Origin: Endocalyx cinctus
Lineage: Eukaryota > Ascomycota > Sordariomycetes > Amphisphaeriales > Apiosporaceae
Length of the DNA stretch: 64,000 nucleotides
Assembly (NCBI GenBank): GCA_001600455.1
Contig: BCKC01000008.1
Span: forward strand, 62,001 to 126,000
Reading direction: 5' to 3'
Position numbers and translations under genes: made by a program. Below are positions 24,595 to 36,561 of this stretch, piece by piece; the stretch's first letter is position 1, and each line of letters begins with the position of its first letter. The notes under the pieces were generated by a model that ran no database searches, was not told where the DNA came from, and was given only the letters and a program-made list of their open reading frames with translations.

Positions 24595-25612
24595 TTATAT
24601 TTAATGTCACGGGTTTCACTTTATTTTTGTTTACTTATTTTTTCAAAGGGGAGGGTGAAAGGGGGATGACGGACAAGAGATGATGATAAATACACATACG
24701 TTCAGTACATAAACTAATTACTAGATCAAAAATCACCTGTATGCATGAAGTGGGGGAGTTTTTGTTATTCTTTTTTTCTTCTTCTTATAATTGACTTCTC
24801 TACCTCCTAGATACACTACCTACCCCAGAAATGATTCAAGGCTGAAATTTCAAACCATCTTATTTGGAGTCAAAGATATGTATATATGTGTTGAACGAAG
24901 AGAAGAGAAATCGGAATCAAATGGATAGTATACGCCTACGCTACTACAACTATGAATCTCTTCCTTCAAGTCCCTCTCTACGTACTGGGCGTAGAGTATT
25001 CAAGTATCACGTTAACGGATGAACTCCTGCTCTAAAGTAAACCCTATGCGAAGAAAATGAAGATGGAATAGTATATTTTCTTATAAACAACACCTAGGAG
25101 TTACGAAGAAACAACATGAGGGAGGGAACGAAGTATCACGATAAAAAAAAAAAACTCCCACCACTCTATTCATTCAGTTTCTGTCATATTTTATCTCTAT
25201 TCTTCGTCTATTTCATAACATCTTTAGAAATATGCAAACATATACCGAAAAGAAGGATACATAAATTTTCGTCAAATTAAACCATGCCAACCCATTTTTT
25301 TTTTCTCCTTATCTGTGCCCGCCAACTTCGATTTCGTTGTTATATTTGTGAAGAGACCATTCTTTACAAATAAATGCTCGCTGATCTCTCAATCCGGTTC
25401 CCGACCACCATCTAATACCCGATGGATGCGAAAGGGGGAATGGGTGGGGGAGTAGGTAGGAAAAAAAAAAGTATGTACCTCAAAATTGAGAACAAAAAAG
25501 CAAACCGCTATAAACCGTAAAAACAAAAAGCGGACGAACGTAAAAACCATGCAAGTTCTAGAGAGAGGAAATATATATAAATATATATATATATGAAAGG
25601 AAGAATCCCGAA
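24595..25612. other. Intergenic region between convergent genes
   Basis: About 1 kb of AT-rich sequence with A and T homopolymers and a short AT repeat near 25570-25593, forming the 3' flanks of Nup53 and the Ivy1-like gene. No coding signal was seen. Confidence 0.6.
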
Positions 25613-27313
25613 TCACTTATCACCATCACTTCCCCACCTCTCCTCTCTCTGCTTGACCGTCGAATGGCCATCGTCATCGTCGTCCAACAACGCTCTCTGC
25701 TCATCGCCCGGTTCTTGCTCTTCGTCCTCGTCTTCGCCGATCCCACCCATACTTAAACTATCTCTCCTCTTCAGCCCTTCGTCCCTCCAAGGGGAAGGTT
25801 CTTCCTCATCCTCGTCTTCGTCTGCTACTTTAGTCATGTTCGACGTGGAAGCCGTCGTCGTCGTAGTCCCCTGAAGCAGTTCCTCCGGATCCATAATGAC
25901 GTCCGTCGGCCTCCTGCGTATAGGCTGCGGACTAAAAGGTCTGATCCCTCCCCTGCCGTGACTCGTCGGATGCTGGTTAAAATCGGAGAAGATGCTATCC
26001 GCGTCGTCGTTCTCTTCCGCGTTATTGACCACCACCGCGCCCGTCAAGCTCTGGTACCTATCGTGATTATCGACCACCAGACTATCGGCGCGAGTATGTT
26101 GACCTCTCGACGTCGGCGGTCCTCCCCCTGTCCCCGTCCCCGTCGTCGTCGTCTGAGGGTGATCCGAAGACGAAGTAGGCGATTCCGTCCCGGCCAGTAT
26201 GCTCCGGGGAGGCAGTATACTAAAAAGCTTGTTTCCCCCCGCGCCCGCGCCGCTCTCGACGAAGACGTTGCCCGCACCGCCGGCCACGGTACTCGCGGCG
26301 CCTCCGGGTCCGGAGATGATGGTGCTCGAGGCGAGCGCGTCCGCCCCGTCCTCGTTGGCAAACAGGTCTCTCCCCTTCTCGAGCAGGTCGTCCAGCCCGC
26401 CGCCCGTCCACCCCTTCCTCGCCAAACCTTCGAAGATGTCGACCTCGGCGCGGACGAGGGAGCAGCTGGCGTCCAGGATGGCGACGCTCGTGAGCTGGCT
26501 CTCCCGCAGGAGCGTGCGCGCGTGGTCGGCGTGCACCGCCGTCAGGGCGTCGAGCCTCGTCGTGAGCTGCACGAGGTGTTCCCTGTACAAATTAACGTCC
26601 CGCCTCTTCTGCCTAGCGTGCATCTTCATCCCGTCCTTCTCCAGCCTCCTGATCTCCTTGGCCCGTCTCGCGATTTCCGTCTTGTACGTCTCGGCCTCGT
26701 CCTCCATCGAGACCCGCCACTTGTCCAGCTCGTGCAGCAGCGGCACCTCGAACGACCGGTACACCGTCTCGGACAGGATCTGCTGGTGGTTCGCCACGAG
26801 GTGGTGCACGCCCGAGGCCGAGAGCAGCAGGTCCGCCGTGCACGATCCCGACGGCGACGCGAAGCTGCCCGCTCCTCCTCCTCCCCCTCCTCCTCCGGCA
26901 CCGCCTACGCCGGACGTGGCGTGGTGGATCGAGCCCATTAATAAATCACCCGCGCCGCCCGCTCCTCCGCCTCGACCGCCGACGACGCCCTCGATGGCTT
27001 CGGCGCGCGCCTCTTTCAACCTAGCGCAGGCCTCGAGCGCGGACCCGAACGCCGAGGCCGCGCCCGAGAGGGAGGCGAGGGCCTGTCGGTAGGCCTTGGC
27101 CGTCGCGAGGAGGTCCGTGTAGGCGAGCTGCGACTGCTCGATGTCGTTTTTCGTGAGCACGGCGTGCGTCGGTCGCGGGGGCGGGGGCAGAGGCAAAGTG
27201 TACGATGATAGCTGGTTCGTCGAGGCCGCGTACGACGAGTAGACCGGAGATCCCGGTAGGGGGATCTGGGAGGGCGTGGCACCTCTGTCGGGAGGATGAT
27301 TTGGTGTTGTCAT
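25613..27313 (-). CDS. Ivy1-like I-BAR phospholipid-binding protein
   Basis: Single minus-strand exon of 566 codons, GC-rich. The protein resembles fungal Ivy1, an I-BAR protein of vacuole/endosome membranes that binds phosphoinositides and the Rab Ypt7 in yeast. Visible features are a Pro-rich start, a helical segment at about 50-110 (TKNDIEQSQLAYTDLLATAK...), a Gly-rich linker at about 110-155, a long helical block at about 165-305 (LSETVYRSFEVPLLHELDKW, then RRAKEIRRLEKDGMKMHARQ and RRDVNLYREHL), and a disordered acidic C-terminus. The helical blocks with many K/R fit the banana-shaped BAR fold. Long frames on the opposite strand here are shadows of the GC-rich codon pattern. The Ivy1 assignment rests on domain layout and remembered motifs. 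Confidence 0.82.
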   Translation of the reverse strand: MTTPNHPPDRGATPSQIPLPGSPVYSSYAASTNQLSSYTLPLPPPPRPTHAVLTKNDIEQSQLAYTDLLATAKAYRQALASLSGAASAFGSALEACARLKEARAEAIEGVVGGRGGGAGGAGDLLMGSIHHATSGVGGAGGGGGGGGAGSFASPSGSCTADLLLSASGVHHLVANHQQILSETVYRSFEVPLLHELDKWRVSMEDEAETYKTEIARRAKEIRRLEKDGMKMHARQKRRDVNLYREHLVQLTTRLDALTAVHADHARTLLRESQLTSVAILDASCSLVRAEVDIFEGLARKGWTGGGLDDLLEKGRDLFANEDGADALASSTIISGPGGAASTVAGGAGNVFVESGAGAGGNKLFSILPPRSILAGTESPTSSSDHPQTTTTGTGTGGGPPTSRGQHTRADSLVVDNHDRYQSLTGAVVVNNAEENDDADSIFSDFNQHPTSHGRGGIRPFSPQPIRRRPTDVIMDPEELLQGTTTTTASTSNMTKVADEDEDEEEPSPWRDEGLKRRDSLSMGGIGEDEDEEQEPGDEQRALLDDDDDGHSTVKQREERWGSDGDK

Positions 27314-28420
27314 GATGTTTTATTTTCCGTTCTCGGATTTCTTCCCTACTCTTTTTCTTGCAAGTCTTCCTTTCCTGAAAGTGTGGGTTTGTTTTTATTT
27401 TTGCAGGTATCGGGATGAAGGGTTGGGGTTATTGTTCGAAAAAACGTCTTTGTCTGACGAGATGATCTTTTCTCCTCTTGTGTACGTTTACTCGAGGGGT
27501 TTCACGGTGATAATATCGTCTGGTCTGTTCTCGTCGTGCCGATCTAGACTAAGTAGGTAATAATGGATAGAGAGTGTGTGGTAAATTATAGGGAGCAACG
27601 GATCTAATCAATCTAGCTGATCCTTGTTCGTTGTGTAGGTAACGGACCGGATAAGAAAAATCGCTATTATTTCAAGGCCTCATGATGATGGGGACGATTA
27701 AAAAGATGTGATCGTCGACGGATCTAGTTTTATTTCACTCTATCTCTTTCTATGTCATCGTCTCCGACAGCTGTAAAAATTAGAAAAAAAAAATACCATT
27801 AATCCTGTAGGAAAATTGTCCAGCTGATAGGAAAAACGTTTTTGGTTTCCAAGCTGGTGATCAAGAAAAATATTGTTGTTTTTTTGGGAGGGGAGCATTA
27901 GCTTATTACTGGGCCGGGGTCCACTTAGTTGGAAGCCTAAAAAACGATAAATAAAAACCCCTGAAGCTTGTGAAATGAAATCATTGTGCAGCTAATCTAC
28001 CTGTATTTTGTTGATAAGATAAGGCATGTTCCCCTAAGCTCCCGGTGGTCTCCGCTGGGGCATCAATGCCGGTTGGGATAAGGTCGAGAATTGATATGTG
28101 TAGAATTGATATACACTTCGCAAAAGTTTCAATCAAATGAGATGAAGAAAATTGCTATCTTGATTTATAGATCTATTTGTATATTTTAAAATGTTTCCTT
28201 GTCCATAACTTGTATTTCCGGTCTGGGGAAACCATGTTGACGCTCTGATCCCAAAGAAGTCTCTCCTCTCTTATATGTATGGATATTTGTTGACCTCTCT
28301 TGGCACCATGTTCCTCTACCCATATTTGTTACAACTACCCGGTTTTTCCAGCGCCAATCGTGCCCAACGTAAACAATAGTCGTAAAAAGTTGTACATAAT
28401 TATACCCCCCTTTTTCCCCT
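27314..28420. other. Intergenic region
   Basis: Carries the promoter of the Ivy1-like gene (right of 27313) and the 3' flank of the thioesterase gene. Includes pyrimidine-rich tracts near 27310-27420. No further gene was recognised. Confidence 0.55.
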
Positions 28421-30274
<1,854 letters not shown>

Positions 30275-31556
30275 GTGTTCATGGGCTTTCTAATCCACTC
30301 AAGAAGATTGCTATTTATTGTTTCTCTCCCTGTCGTAATCCTGGCTTTTCTTTTAGCAAGTCGCTCCTATCACAACCTATCATCGTTATCATCACGTCTA
30401 CCACGAATAATATCACAACCCCTAAGCTCCATGGCTTCTACGAAGAAAGCCCCCGTCTACTTTTTTAGCCATGGCGGCGTAAGTGAACTATTTAAAAACG
30501 AACCATATTCATTAAAAATTAGCGCACTTCCTAATGTAGATCTCGTCGTAGCCCAATGTCATGTACGAGACTACCCATGACGCCTATCCCGTCTTACAGA
30601 AAATCGGAAAAGAAATCACCGAGAAGGTGAAGCCAAAAGCTGTGGTTGTTTTCTCTGGTCATTGGGAGGCCGAGCCACGAAAGATTCAGGTCAATGCCGC
30701 CGAGCACACGGACCTAATTTACGAGTTAGTCACACATTCAAGAAGTTTGATAAAAACGTAAAACTGACCGACGAATGAACCAAAAAAAGTTTCTATGGCT
30801 TTCCAGCACATTATTATAAAGCACAATACCCTAACAGAGGAAGTCCCGAGTTGGCCTCCAAGATCCTAACTCTCCTCAAGGACGCCGGCATCGAAGCGGA
30901 ACCTGTCAAGCGGGGTCTCGACCATGGCGTATGGTCCGGATTCCATGTCGGTAAGAACTACTCATCCCTCCTATCTCTTCCCCTTCCCCTCAAATTAACC
31001 GATAATTCTCAATCAAAAAGCCTTCGATCCCGAGAAAAACCCTCTTAACGTACCTCTGGTCCAAGTCAGCCTATTCGCCAACCAGGATGTGGATTCGCAC
31101 TACCGCTTAGGGCAGGCCGTGGCCTCCCTGAGGGATGAGAACATCTTGATTATCGGCGCCGGCATGTCCGTACATAACCTCCGCGACTTGAGATTTACCT
31201 TTGGCGACCCGCGACCGTTGCCGTATGCCGTTTCCTTTGACGAGGCTCTCAAAGAGGCGGTGGAGAAGCCTCCGAGCGAGAGGAGAGCAGCCATGGCCGA
31301 GGTAGCGAAACGGCCTGATGCGAAGCAGGCTCATCCGGTACGTTTTTTTGGATCCCTCGGTCTTTTAACCGCATTCAAGCGAGAGAAAATGCGGAAATAA
31401 ATTGTTAACGTTCAAATTTCATAGTTCTTCGATCATCTCATGCCGGTATATGTCGCTGCTGGCGCAGCGGGAGATGACGCCGGTAAGAGGACCTGGACTC
31501 TGCACGAGGGCTCCATGGCCTGGGCGCAGTATCGCTTCGGAGAGTTGCCGGCGTGA
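30275..31556 (+). CDS. LigB/DODA-type extradiol ring-cleavage dioxygenase
   Basis: Five exons: 30275 (or 30431)-30478, 30552-30724, 30790-30950, 31021-31337 and 31425-31556. From the Met at 30431 the protein has 276 residues, a usual length; from 30275 it has 328. Phases close at every junction. The family (4,5-DOPA extradiol dioxygenase-like, class III) opens aromatic rings using one metal ion held by His residues. Conserved pieces are VYFFSHGGPNVMYETTH, KAVVVFSGHWEA, FYGFPAHYYK, KRGLDHGVW with its His, NPLNVPLVQVS, and GAGMSVHNLRD. The end HEGSMAWAQYRFG is also typical. The extra N-terminus contains a hydrophobic segment (LLFIVSLPVVILAFLLA), so a membrane-targeted form is possible. The physiological substrate is unknown. 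Confidence 0.9.
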
Positions 31557-31767
31557 AAATGAGAACGAAATGGCGGGATGTTGATTGCTCTGTTCTGTTG
31601 TATCTATGTAGTAAAACTTTTTTCCTACTCGGATTGACCCATATCCCAGTAAATTATCCGATGTAAATAGATGAGCCCTCATAAATCTATAAATAAATAA
31701 GAAAAGAAAAAGGGAAGAAAAAACTCTATCTCTTTTTTTTATCCTAGCCTGTACACAATCTTGATAA

Positions 31768-32780
31768 TCATCTCACCAAAACACTCTTCACATAATCCAC
31801 CTCCTCCTTCGTGCCGCAAATTAAACCGGCCGTCTCATTCAAGTCTCCGAGCACCTTATCCAATATCCTCCCACCATCAACCGGGTCTACCGCTGCCCCA
31901 CCCGCGCACTCCACTATCAGCGCCACGGGATACAGCTCGTACAGGCGTCTCAGCTTCGCCTTACTCTTCCCCGTCACGGGCGAGACGTAAATACCGTGGC
32001 CCTTGACCAGCGCGTGCACCACGTCCGGCACCAACCCCCCGCTATACCTGAGGGTATACTTCTCGCTCATGAACCGCGTGACCAGCCCGGCGTAGCGCTC
32101 GTCCTCCGCCGCCGCCCTCAGGTTCGCGGGCGCGAAATACCGCGTCTTGAACGGCGGCGACGCGTACGCCACGGTAGGGCGGACGACCTCGTGCGGGCTC
32201 GAGGCCGGGTCGTCGGAGACGCCCACCTCGAAACAAGTCGCTACGCCGCATTCCGGGAGTCTCAACGCGACGACGGCGGTGGTCCGCGGTCCGTACACGC
32301 CCAATACGGAAGCGACCTGGCTCTCGGCCGGGGTTTGGTTCAGCGCCGACGAGCCCTTCCACACGCCCAGGATAGAGCCCACGGACCAATTAGCGCCGAT
32401 TATAGAAGACCCGTCTAAGGGGTCGAAAGCGACCGTGTACCTTTCGGGCTTCCCCTCCTCTCCCACGCTCGCGCCGGACGGCCTCTCCACGGGATCTTCC
32501 TCGCTGCTGGCTGTAACGACTGAGGGGCAATTCTTCGCCAACGCATCCCGGATCAGCTTTTCGGCCAGGACGTCCACGTTCAGCTGGTCGTCCCCGAAGA
32601 CATTGGCCGTACCAGCGGCGGCGACGCGGTGGGAGGTTCGCAGCGCTAAGCCGATCCCGGATACGCTGTCCACCAGGGAGGTGACGACGGAGCCTAGCAG
32701 GGACGCGTATTCCCCGTTGGAGGGGGTGAGGGAACGGAGGTGAGATTTAGGGTGATGATGTTTTTATTATCGCCCTCCAT
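31768..32780 (-). CDS. Sugar bisphosphatase of the FBPase/SBPase family; N-terminal frame problem
   Basis: Minus-strand frame open from about 32763 to the stop at 31768. It hydrolyses a sugar 1-phosphate from fructose-1,6- or sedoheptulose-1,7-bisphosphate. Motifs are the metal site SSEEDP, then FDPLDGSS, SVGSILGVW, VLGVYGPRTTAVVALRL, the loop LRYSGGLVPDVVHALVKG and the sugar site KLRRLYELYPVA. The VYGPRTT stretch resembles sedoheptulose bisphosphatases more than classical gluconeogenic FBPase. Conserved-looking sequence (SHLRSLTPSNGEYASLLGS) lies in frame upstream to about 32757, but no ATG precedes it: two in-frame TAA codons follow at 32764-32769. The nearby ATG at 32780 is in another frame. 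One extra A in the five-A run at 32761-32765 would connect them, so a homopolymer error or real frameshift is likely. A further short exon is possible. Confidence 0.85.
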
Positions 32781-33915
32781 CTTTTCTTTTCTTCTAATTA
32801 TTTCCGACTTTCTCTTTAGGGGATAATCAAAATGATAATAAGGAGAAAAAATAGTGGTGATGCGTGATAATGTGAAGATATAAAATAGGAAAAGTTAAAA
32901 ATGACTCAAAACCCCGCTGATCGGATGGATTTGATGATGGAACCTTAAAAAAAATAAGTTGCCAAACTAGGTACTTGGACTGGTCGCTGATTGGCTGAGA
33001 AGAATAAATCGAATTGCTACCTTTCTTGGTTCTATTAGTCATCACCAGCCCATCGTCTCGCGGGTAGGGCTGAGGGGGTTATTCTTGGCTGATTGTAAAG
33101 GGAATTCTTGGCTAGGGGGAGGTATATCATATTATTCCGAGAGTTTCGTGTCGATAAGTATTGTCTTTCCTGGACGTTTCTCTATCTGGTATGTCTTCAG
33201 TAAGACTATGCTTCGCTGACAATTTCATGGTCGAGGTGACGTGCGTCTTATGCAATGCAAGTCATGGAGATATAATCGTCATGATTGAAGGGTAAATACC
33301 GTGATTTTAAATCCCGAGTCGGACCGTCCCGATCCGATCATGACAGCTTAAAATCAGATCCGATTATACCCTCAGGATCGGNGGGTAGAAAATCGAAACC
33401 TGCCGTATCAAACCCGGCTTAACCCCGCCATACTATCCGGATTATTCAAGATGAATTTATTATGACTTCATTTGTACGCTATCTATGATATACCATCAGT
33501 TACTTCCTACATATTTTGCGGTAAATATTTCCTTCCTCTATCCTCCAGTATTTTATTTTCCACACGAGTCATGTTTCTGGGTGAATGCCATGCACGCAAT
33601 GAATCGTGGTGTTCGTCAGCACCACTCACCGTTATGGAGTACCATGTTGGAAATGGTACACGTGGTATAACAAGCATAAAGTTTCCTGCAAGAACTCGTC
33701 TTAAAATGTACGAAACGAAGAAATAGGCGTGTCATAATTATTGCGTGAGTATTTCAAAACAAAATGATGGTTGTCATATAGAATTATAAAACGTGGAGAC
33801 GTCTTGGTATATGAACACTCGAATTTATTTGCTGATATTATTCCTCCCTGGTATTCGTATCTTCTTGCCCCTCATACTCCATATACCCAAATAGTCTCCA
33901 ACCTGTCCAGCTACC
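32781..33915. other. Intergenic region
   Basis: Promoter side of the bisphosphatase gene plus about 800 bases of unassigned sequence. One ambiguous base at 33382. A near-palindromic area rich in GATCCGAT/ATCGGATC-like words occurs around 33340-33380. No convincing coding frame. Confidence 0.5.
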
Positions 33916-34212
33916 ATGGCTCCTGTTGAACAAAGTTTCGAAGCCGCGATTATGAGAGAGGTCGCAGAAATGCAGGGGGATTTAGAGTCATTAATAAACG
34001 ACAACATATTTCTCCTCGAGTCTACTCTCCTTTTACATAATGTTCTGCTTCAGAAAAGTCTCAGTTCTTACACGAGCTTCACCGTTAATTACAGCGCGGA
34101 GAGGCGTGCCATAAAAGCGAGATTGAGGCAGATCGAACTCATACAGTCATCGCTTCTCTCCCTCCTAGATTCACTGGCTGTTCCTCTCATAAGCAGACCA
34201 CTCGGAAGTTAA
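33916..34212 (+). CDS. Small hypothetical protein, 98 residues, helical
   Basis: One frame of 98 codons starting MAPVEQSFEAAIMREVAEMQ. The composition is rich in L, E, S and I with heptad-like spacing, which suggests a short coiled coil. The sequence before the ATG is C/T-rich (TGTCCAGCTACC). I know no homologue. It may be a real orphan gene, a remnant, or chance; no intron is needed. Confidence 0.35.
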   Translation: MAPVEQSFEAAIMREVAEMQGDLESLINDNIFLLESTLLLHNVLLQKSLSSYTSFTVNYSAERRAIKARLRQIELIQSSLLSLLDSLAVPLISRPLGS

Positions 34213-34992
34213 AACAGTCTCAGATGTACTCAAGCGAAGAGAATGGGCGTATTATTCAACGGAACTGAAACCGCCCCCGGCCTGTTTCGCATGTTGTCGC
34301 AGAATACTCCGAGATTAGACAGATCGAATTATGTGGAGTAACTGCGGGCTGCTTGGAATCAGACGGGAGCATAAAGCACAGAGATGTAGAAGAAGCCTGT
34401 TAAGCATATGCTAGCAACTAGCCAGACGTCGCGATTACGTGATACGCTGGACAGGAGAGTGCAAGCATCGCCAAAATTCCAGTTTGCTAGTTGGGTCATT
34501 ATAAAGGCGATAGAAAGAAGAGGGTGATAATGTGATCATCACTCTAGGATCAGACTAATGCCATGTTTTGATAACAGTCTAGAGTGTTGGCCACATAAAT
34601 ATGTACCAAGTCTAGCAAATTTATCCAAGCTATCAGCTAACATGGAAAGAATCAACATCGTTGCCGTTTGATTCTTAAGGTTAAATATCTATCCAGTAGC
34701 CAGGCCCTATTAGTTTACAACCATTACCTGTAACATCAGAGTGAGATCCCTCTCGGATTTCTTGTCTGCTCATATAATGTAAAAAGGAGGTACATTTAAG
34801 TACTTCAGCTCTTCTATATACTCGGAATCAGTTAATAATGTGCTTCAAAACTATTATCAATATATCGTGTTCATTTTTAAATTTAAATCGACTAGACTTA
34901 GACCCTTCCCTGGCGCACGAAATTCTTGTAATGATTTGGTAATTATATGATAAACAAAATACTGCTTTTTCAATGATGTATCACTCTATCCC
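34213..34992. other. Intergenic region
   Basis: About 780 bases of AT-rich sequence, 3' flank of the MFS gene. No gene signal. Confidence 0.55.
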
Positions 34993-36561
34993 TTACTCGG
35001 TAGACTGAGCCTTAGCCCTCAACCTAGCCCCGAACTTCCACAACAACGCCACCGAAACGAGGTTCAATACGAAGCCCACCAAAGCAACCGTCGTGTTTCC
35101 CCATCCGTACCCCAGAGTCGCGTACAAGCTCGGGACGAACAGCGGGAACAGGAACGCCGTGAGACTTTTCAAAAACTGCGACGCCGCCAGCGCGCTGCTC
35201 GTGTGGTCCGCGTACGCGTCGATCACGTACGCCTGTATCGGCATGCCCGAGACCTGCATGGCCGCTAACGCGATAAAGATTCCCAGATCGACCACGGCCC
35301 AGTGCAGCCGGGCCTGGACGGCCCACCCGTACAGCAGGAGACCCGCGGGCGCGACGCACAGCGCCGGCAGCTCGAGCGGAAGCCTGTATTCGGGTAAATG
35401 GGAAGACCCGTCGGACGAATACCGGCGGATCATGTACGCGTACAAGCGGTCCATGGCGGGGCCGCCGATCTGCGAACCTAGTATCTCGGCTAGGGCGATG
35501 GACAGGTAGTGCAAGCCGCTGATCTCGACCGACATGCCGTACCGGGACGTCCAGACGTCGGCGAAGCTCGAGAGGATGATGTACAGGACGCCGTACCCGA
35601 ACGCCGAGACGATCCCGGTGGCCTGGACGATGGGGTGGAAGGCGAGCAGGCGCAGGGGCCGGGCGAGAGCCCTGCCGAGGACGGCCAAGATCTTCCTCTC
35701 GCGGTCGAGCCTCTCCTCGGGGGTCTGGTACCGGCCGTCGCCCGTCTGGCGGCGGAGCCGGGCGGCGCGGCGCTTGAGGATCACGCGCGGGTACGTCTCG
35801 CGAAAGGTGAAGAAGCAGAAGGCGATCATGACGGCCTGGAAGGCGGAGGTCGACCAGAATAGCCATCGCCAGCTGGCCCGGGCCGCGACGATGCCGCCGA
35901 TGATGGGACCTATGGCGACGGCGATTAGGGGAATGGCGAGATACGCGCCTAGCGAAGCGCCGCGTCGCTCGGGAGGCCACACATCCCCCAGGACACCGCC
36001 TGATAAAGCGTATATGGAGCTGGCACCAAAGCCAGTGAGGAAGCGGGAGGCAATTAAAGTTTCTTTCGTGTTGGCGAAGCCGCAGACGAGATTGAAGACT
36101 AAGAACCATATGTTGGAAACGTGAAGGACTACTTCCCGGCCGTATACCTCCGATAATGGACCGATAATTAAGGGACCAAAGGCGGTTGCTAGTAAGTAGA
36201 TGGAGAGGGACATAGCTGACTCGACCGCGTTCATGTGTAGTTCCGAGGCGATTAAAGGGAGGGCCGGAGCCATAACGGTGGACACGAGAATTCGATTGAA
36301 GCCGGTAGCCGAAAGGACGTTTGTGACCCTCCATTTTCGGTTGTCGGGCCATTGCATAGGATTATCTCGATCGTATGGTTCTTCAAAAGTGACGAGGAAG
36401 GGGTCTTGGGAGTGATGTTTGGAGTCTCGAGGGGTGGTGGTGGTGGAAGGAACGGTGGCCAGGGCGATGCCGAGTTCAGCCACGGGGGCTGCCACGATGA
36501 ACTCATCTTGATTGTTTGAAGATGCCATGATGGGATTGATGATATAAATTTTCTCATCCAA
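34993..36561 (-). CDS. MFS transporter, DHA1 drug/polyamine:H+ antiporter type
   Basis: Single minus-strand exon of 522 codons (511 if the Met at 36528 is used, which gives MASSNNQDEF). It is an integral plasma-membrane transporter of the major facilitator superfamily. The N-terminal motif DRDNPMQWPDNRKWRV is typical of fungal DHA1 proteins such as Tpo and Flu1 types. Other marks are the motif A-like loop GPLSEVYGRE, the TM4 area SRFLTGFGAS, GGVLGDVWPPERRG, and motif C-like glycines in IGPIIGGIVAARASWRWLFW. About twelve hydrophobic segments are visible, with a basic central loop (ILKRRAARLRRQ). The substrate cannot be told from sequence. Its codon use is GC-rich compared with the flanks. Confidence 0.93.
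   Translation of the reverse strand: MDEKIYIINPIMASSNNQDEFIVAAPVAELGIALATVPSTTTTPRDSKHHSQDPFLVTFEEPYDRDNPMQWPDNRKWRVTNVLSATGFNRILVSTVMAPALPLIASELHMNAVESAMSLSIYLLATAFGPLIIGPLSEVYGREVVLHVSNIWFLVFNLVCGFANTKETLIASRFLTGFGASSIYALSGGVLGDVWPPERRGASLGAYLAIPLIAVAIGPIIGGIVAARASWRWLFWSTSAFQAVMIAFCFFTFRETYPRVILKRRAARLRRQTGDGRYQTPEERLDRERKILAVLGRALARPLRLLAFHPIVQATGIVSAFGYGVLYIILSSFADVWTSRYGMSVEISGLHYLSIALAEILGSQIGGPAMDRLYAYMIRRYSSDGSSHLPEYRLPLELPALCVAPAGLLLYGWAVQARLHWAVVDLGIFIALAAMQVSGMPIQAYVIDAYADHTSSALAASQFLKSLTAFLFPLFVPSLYATLGYGWGNTTVALVGFVLNLVSVALLWKFGARLRAKAQSTE

Noticed and set aside
25958..27092. Two long plus-strand frames (about 300 codons each) opposite the Ivy1-like gene
   Set aside because: They are antisense shadows of a GC-rich coding exon; translations are R/P/S/A-rich without domains.
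35024..36352. 442-codon minus-strand frame overlapping the MFS transporter
   Set aside because: Alternate-frame shadow in a GC-rich gene; the product is R/P/H-rich with no domain, while the other frame is a full transporter.
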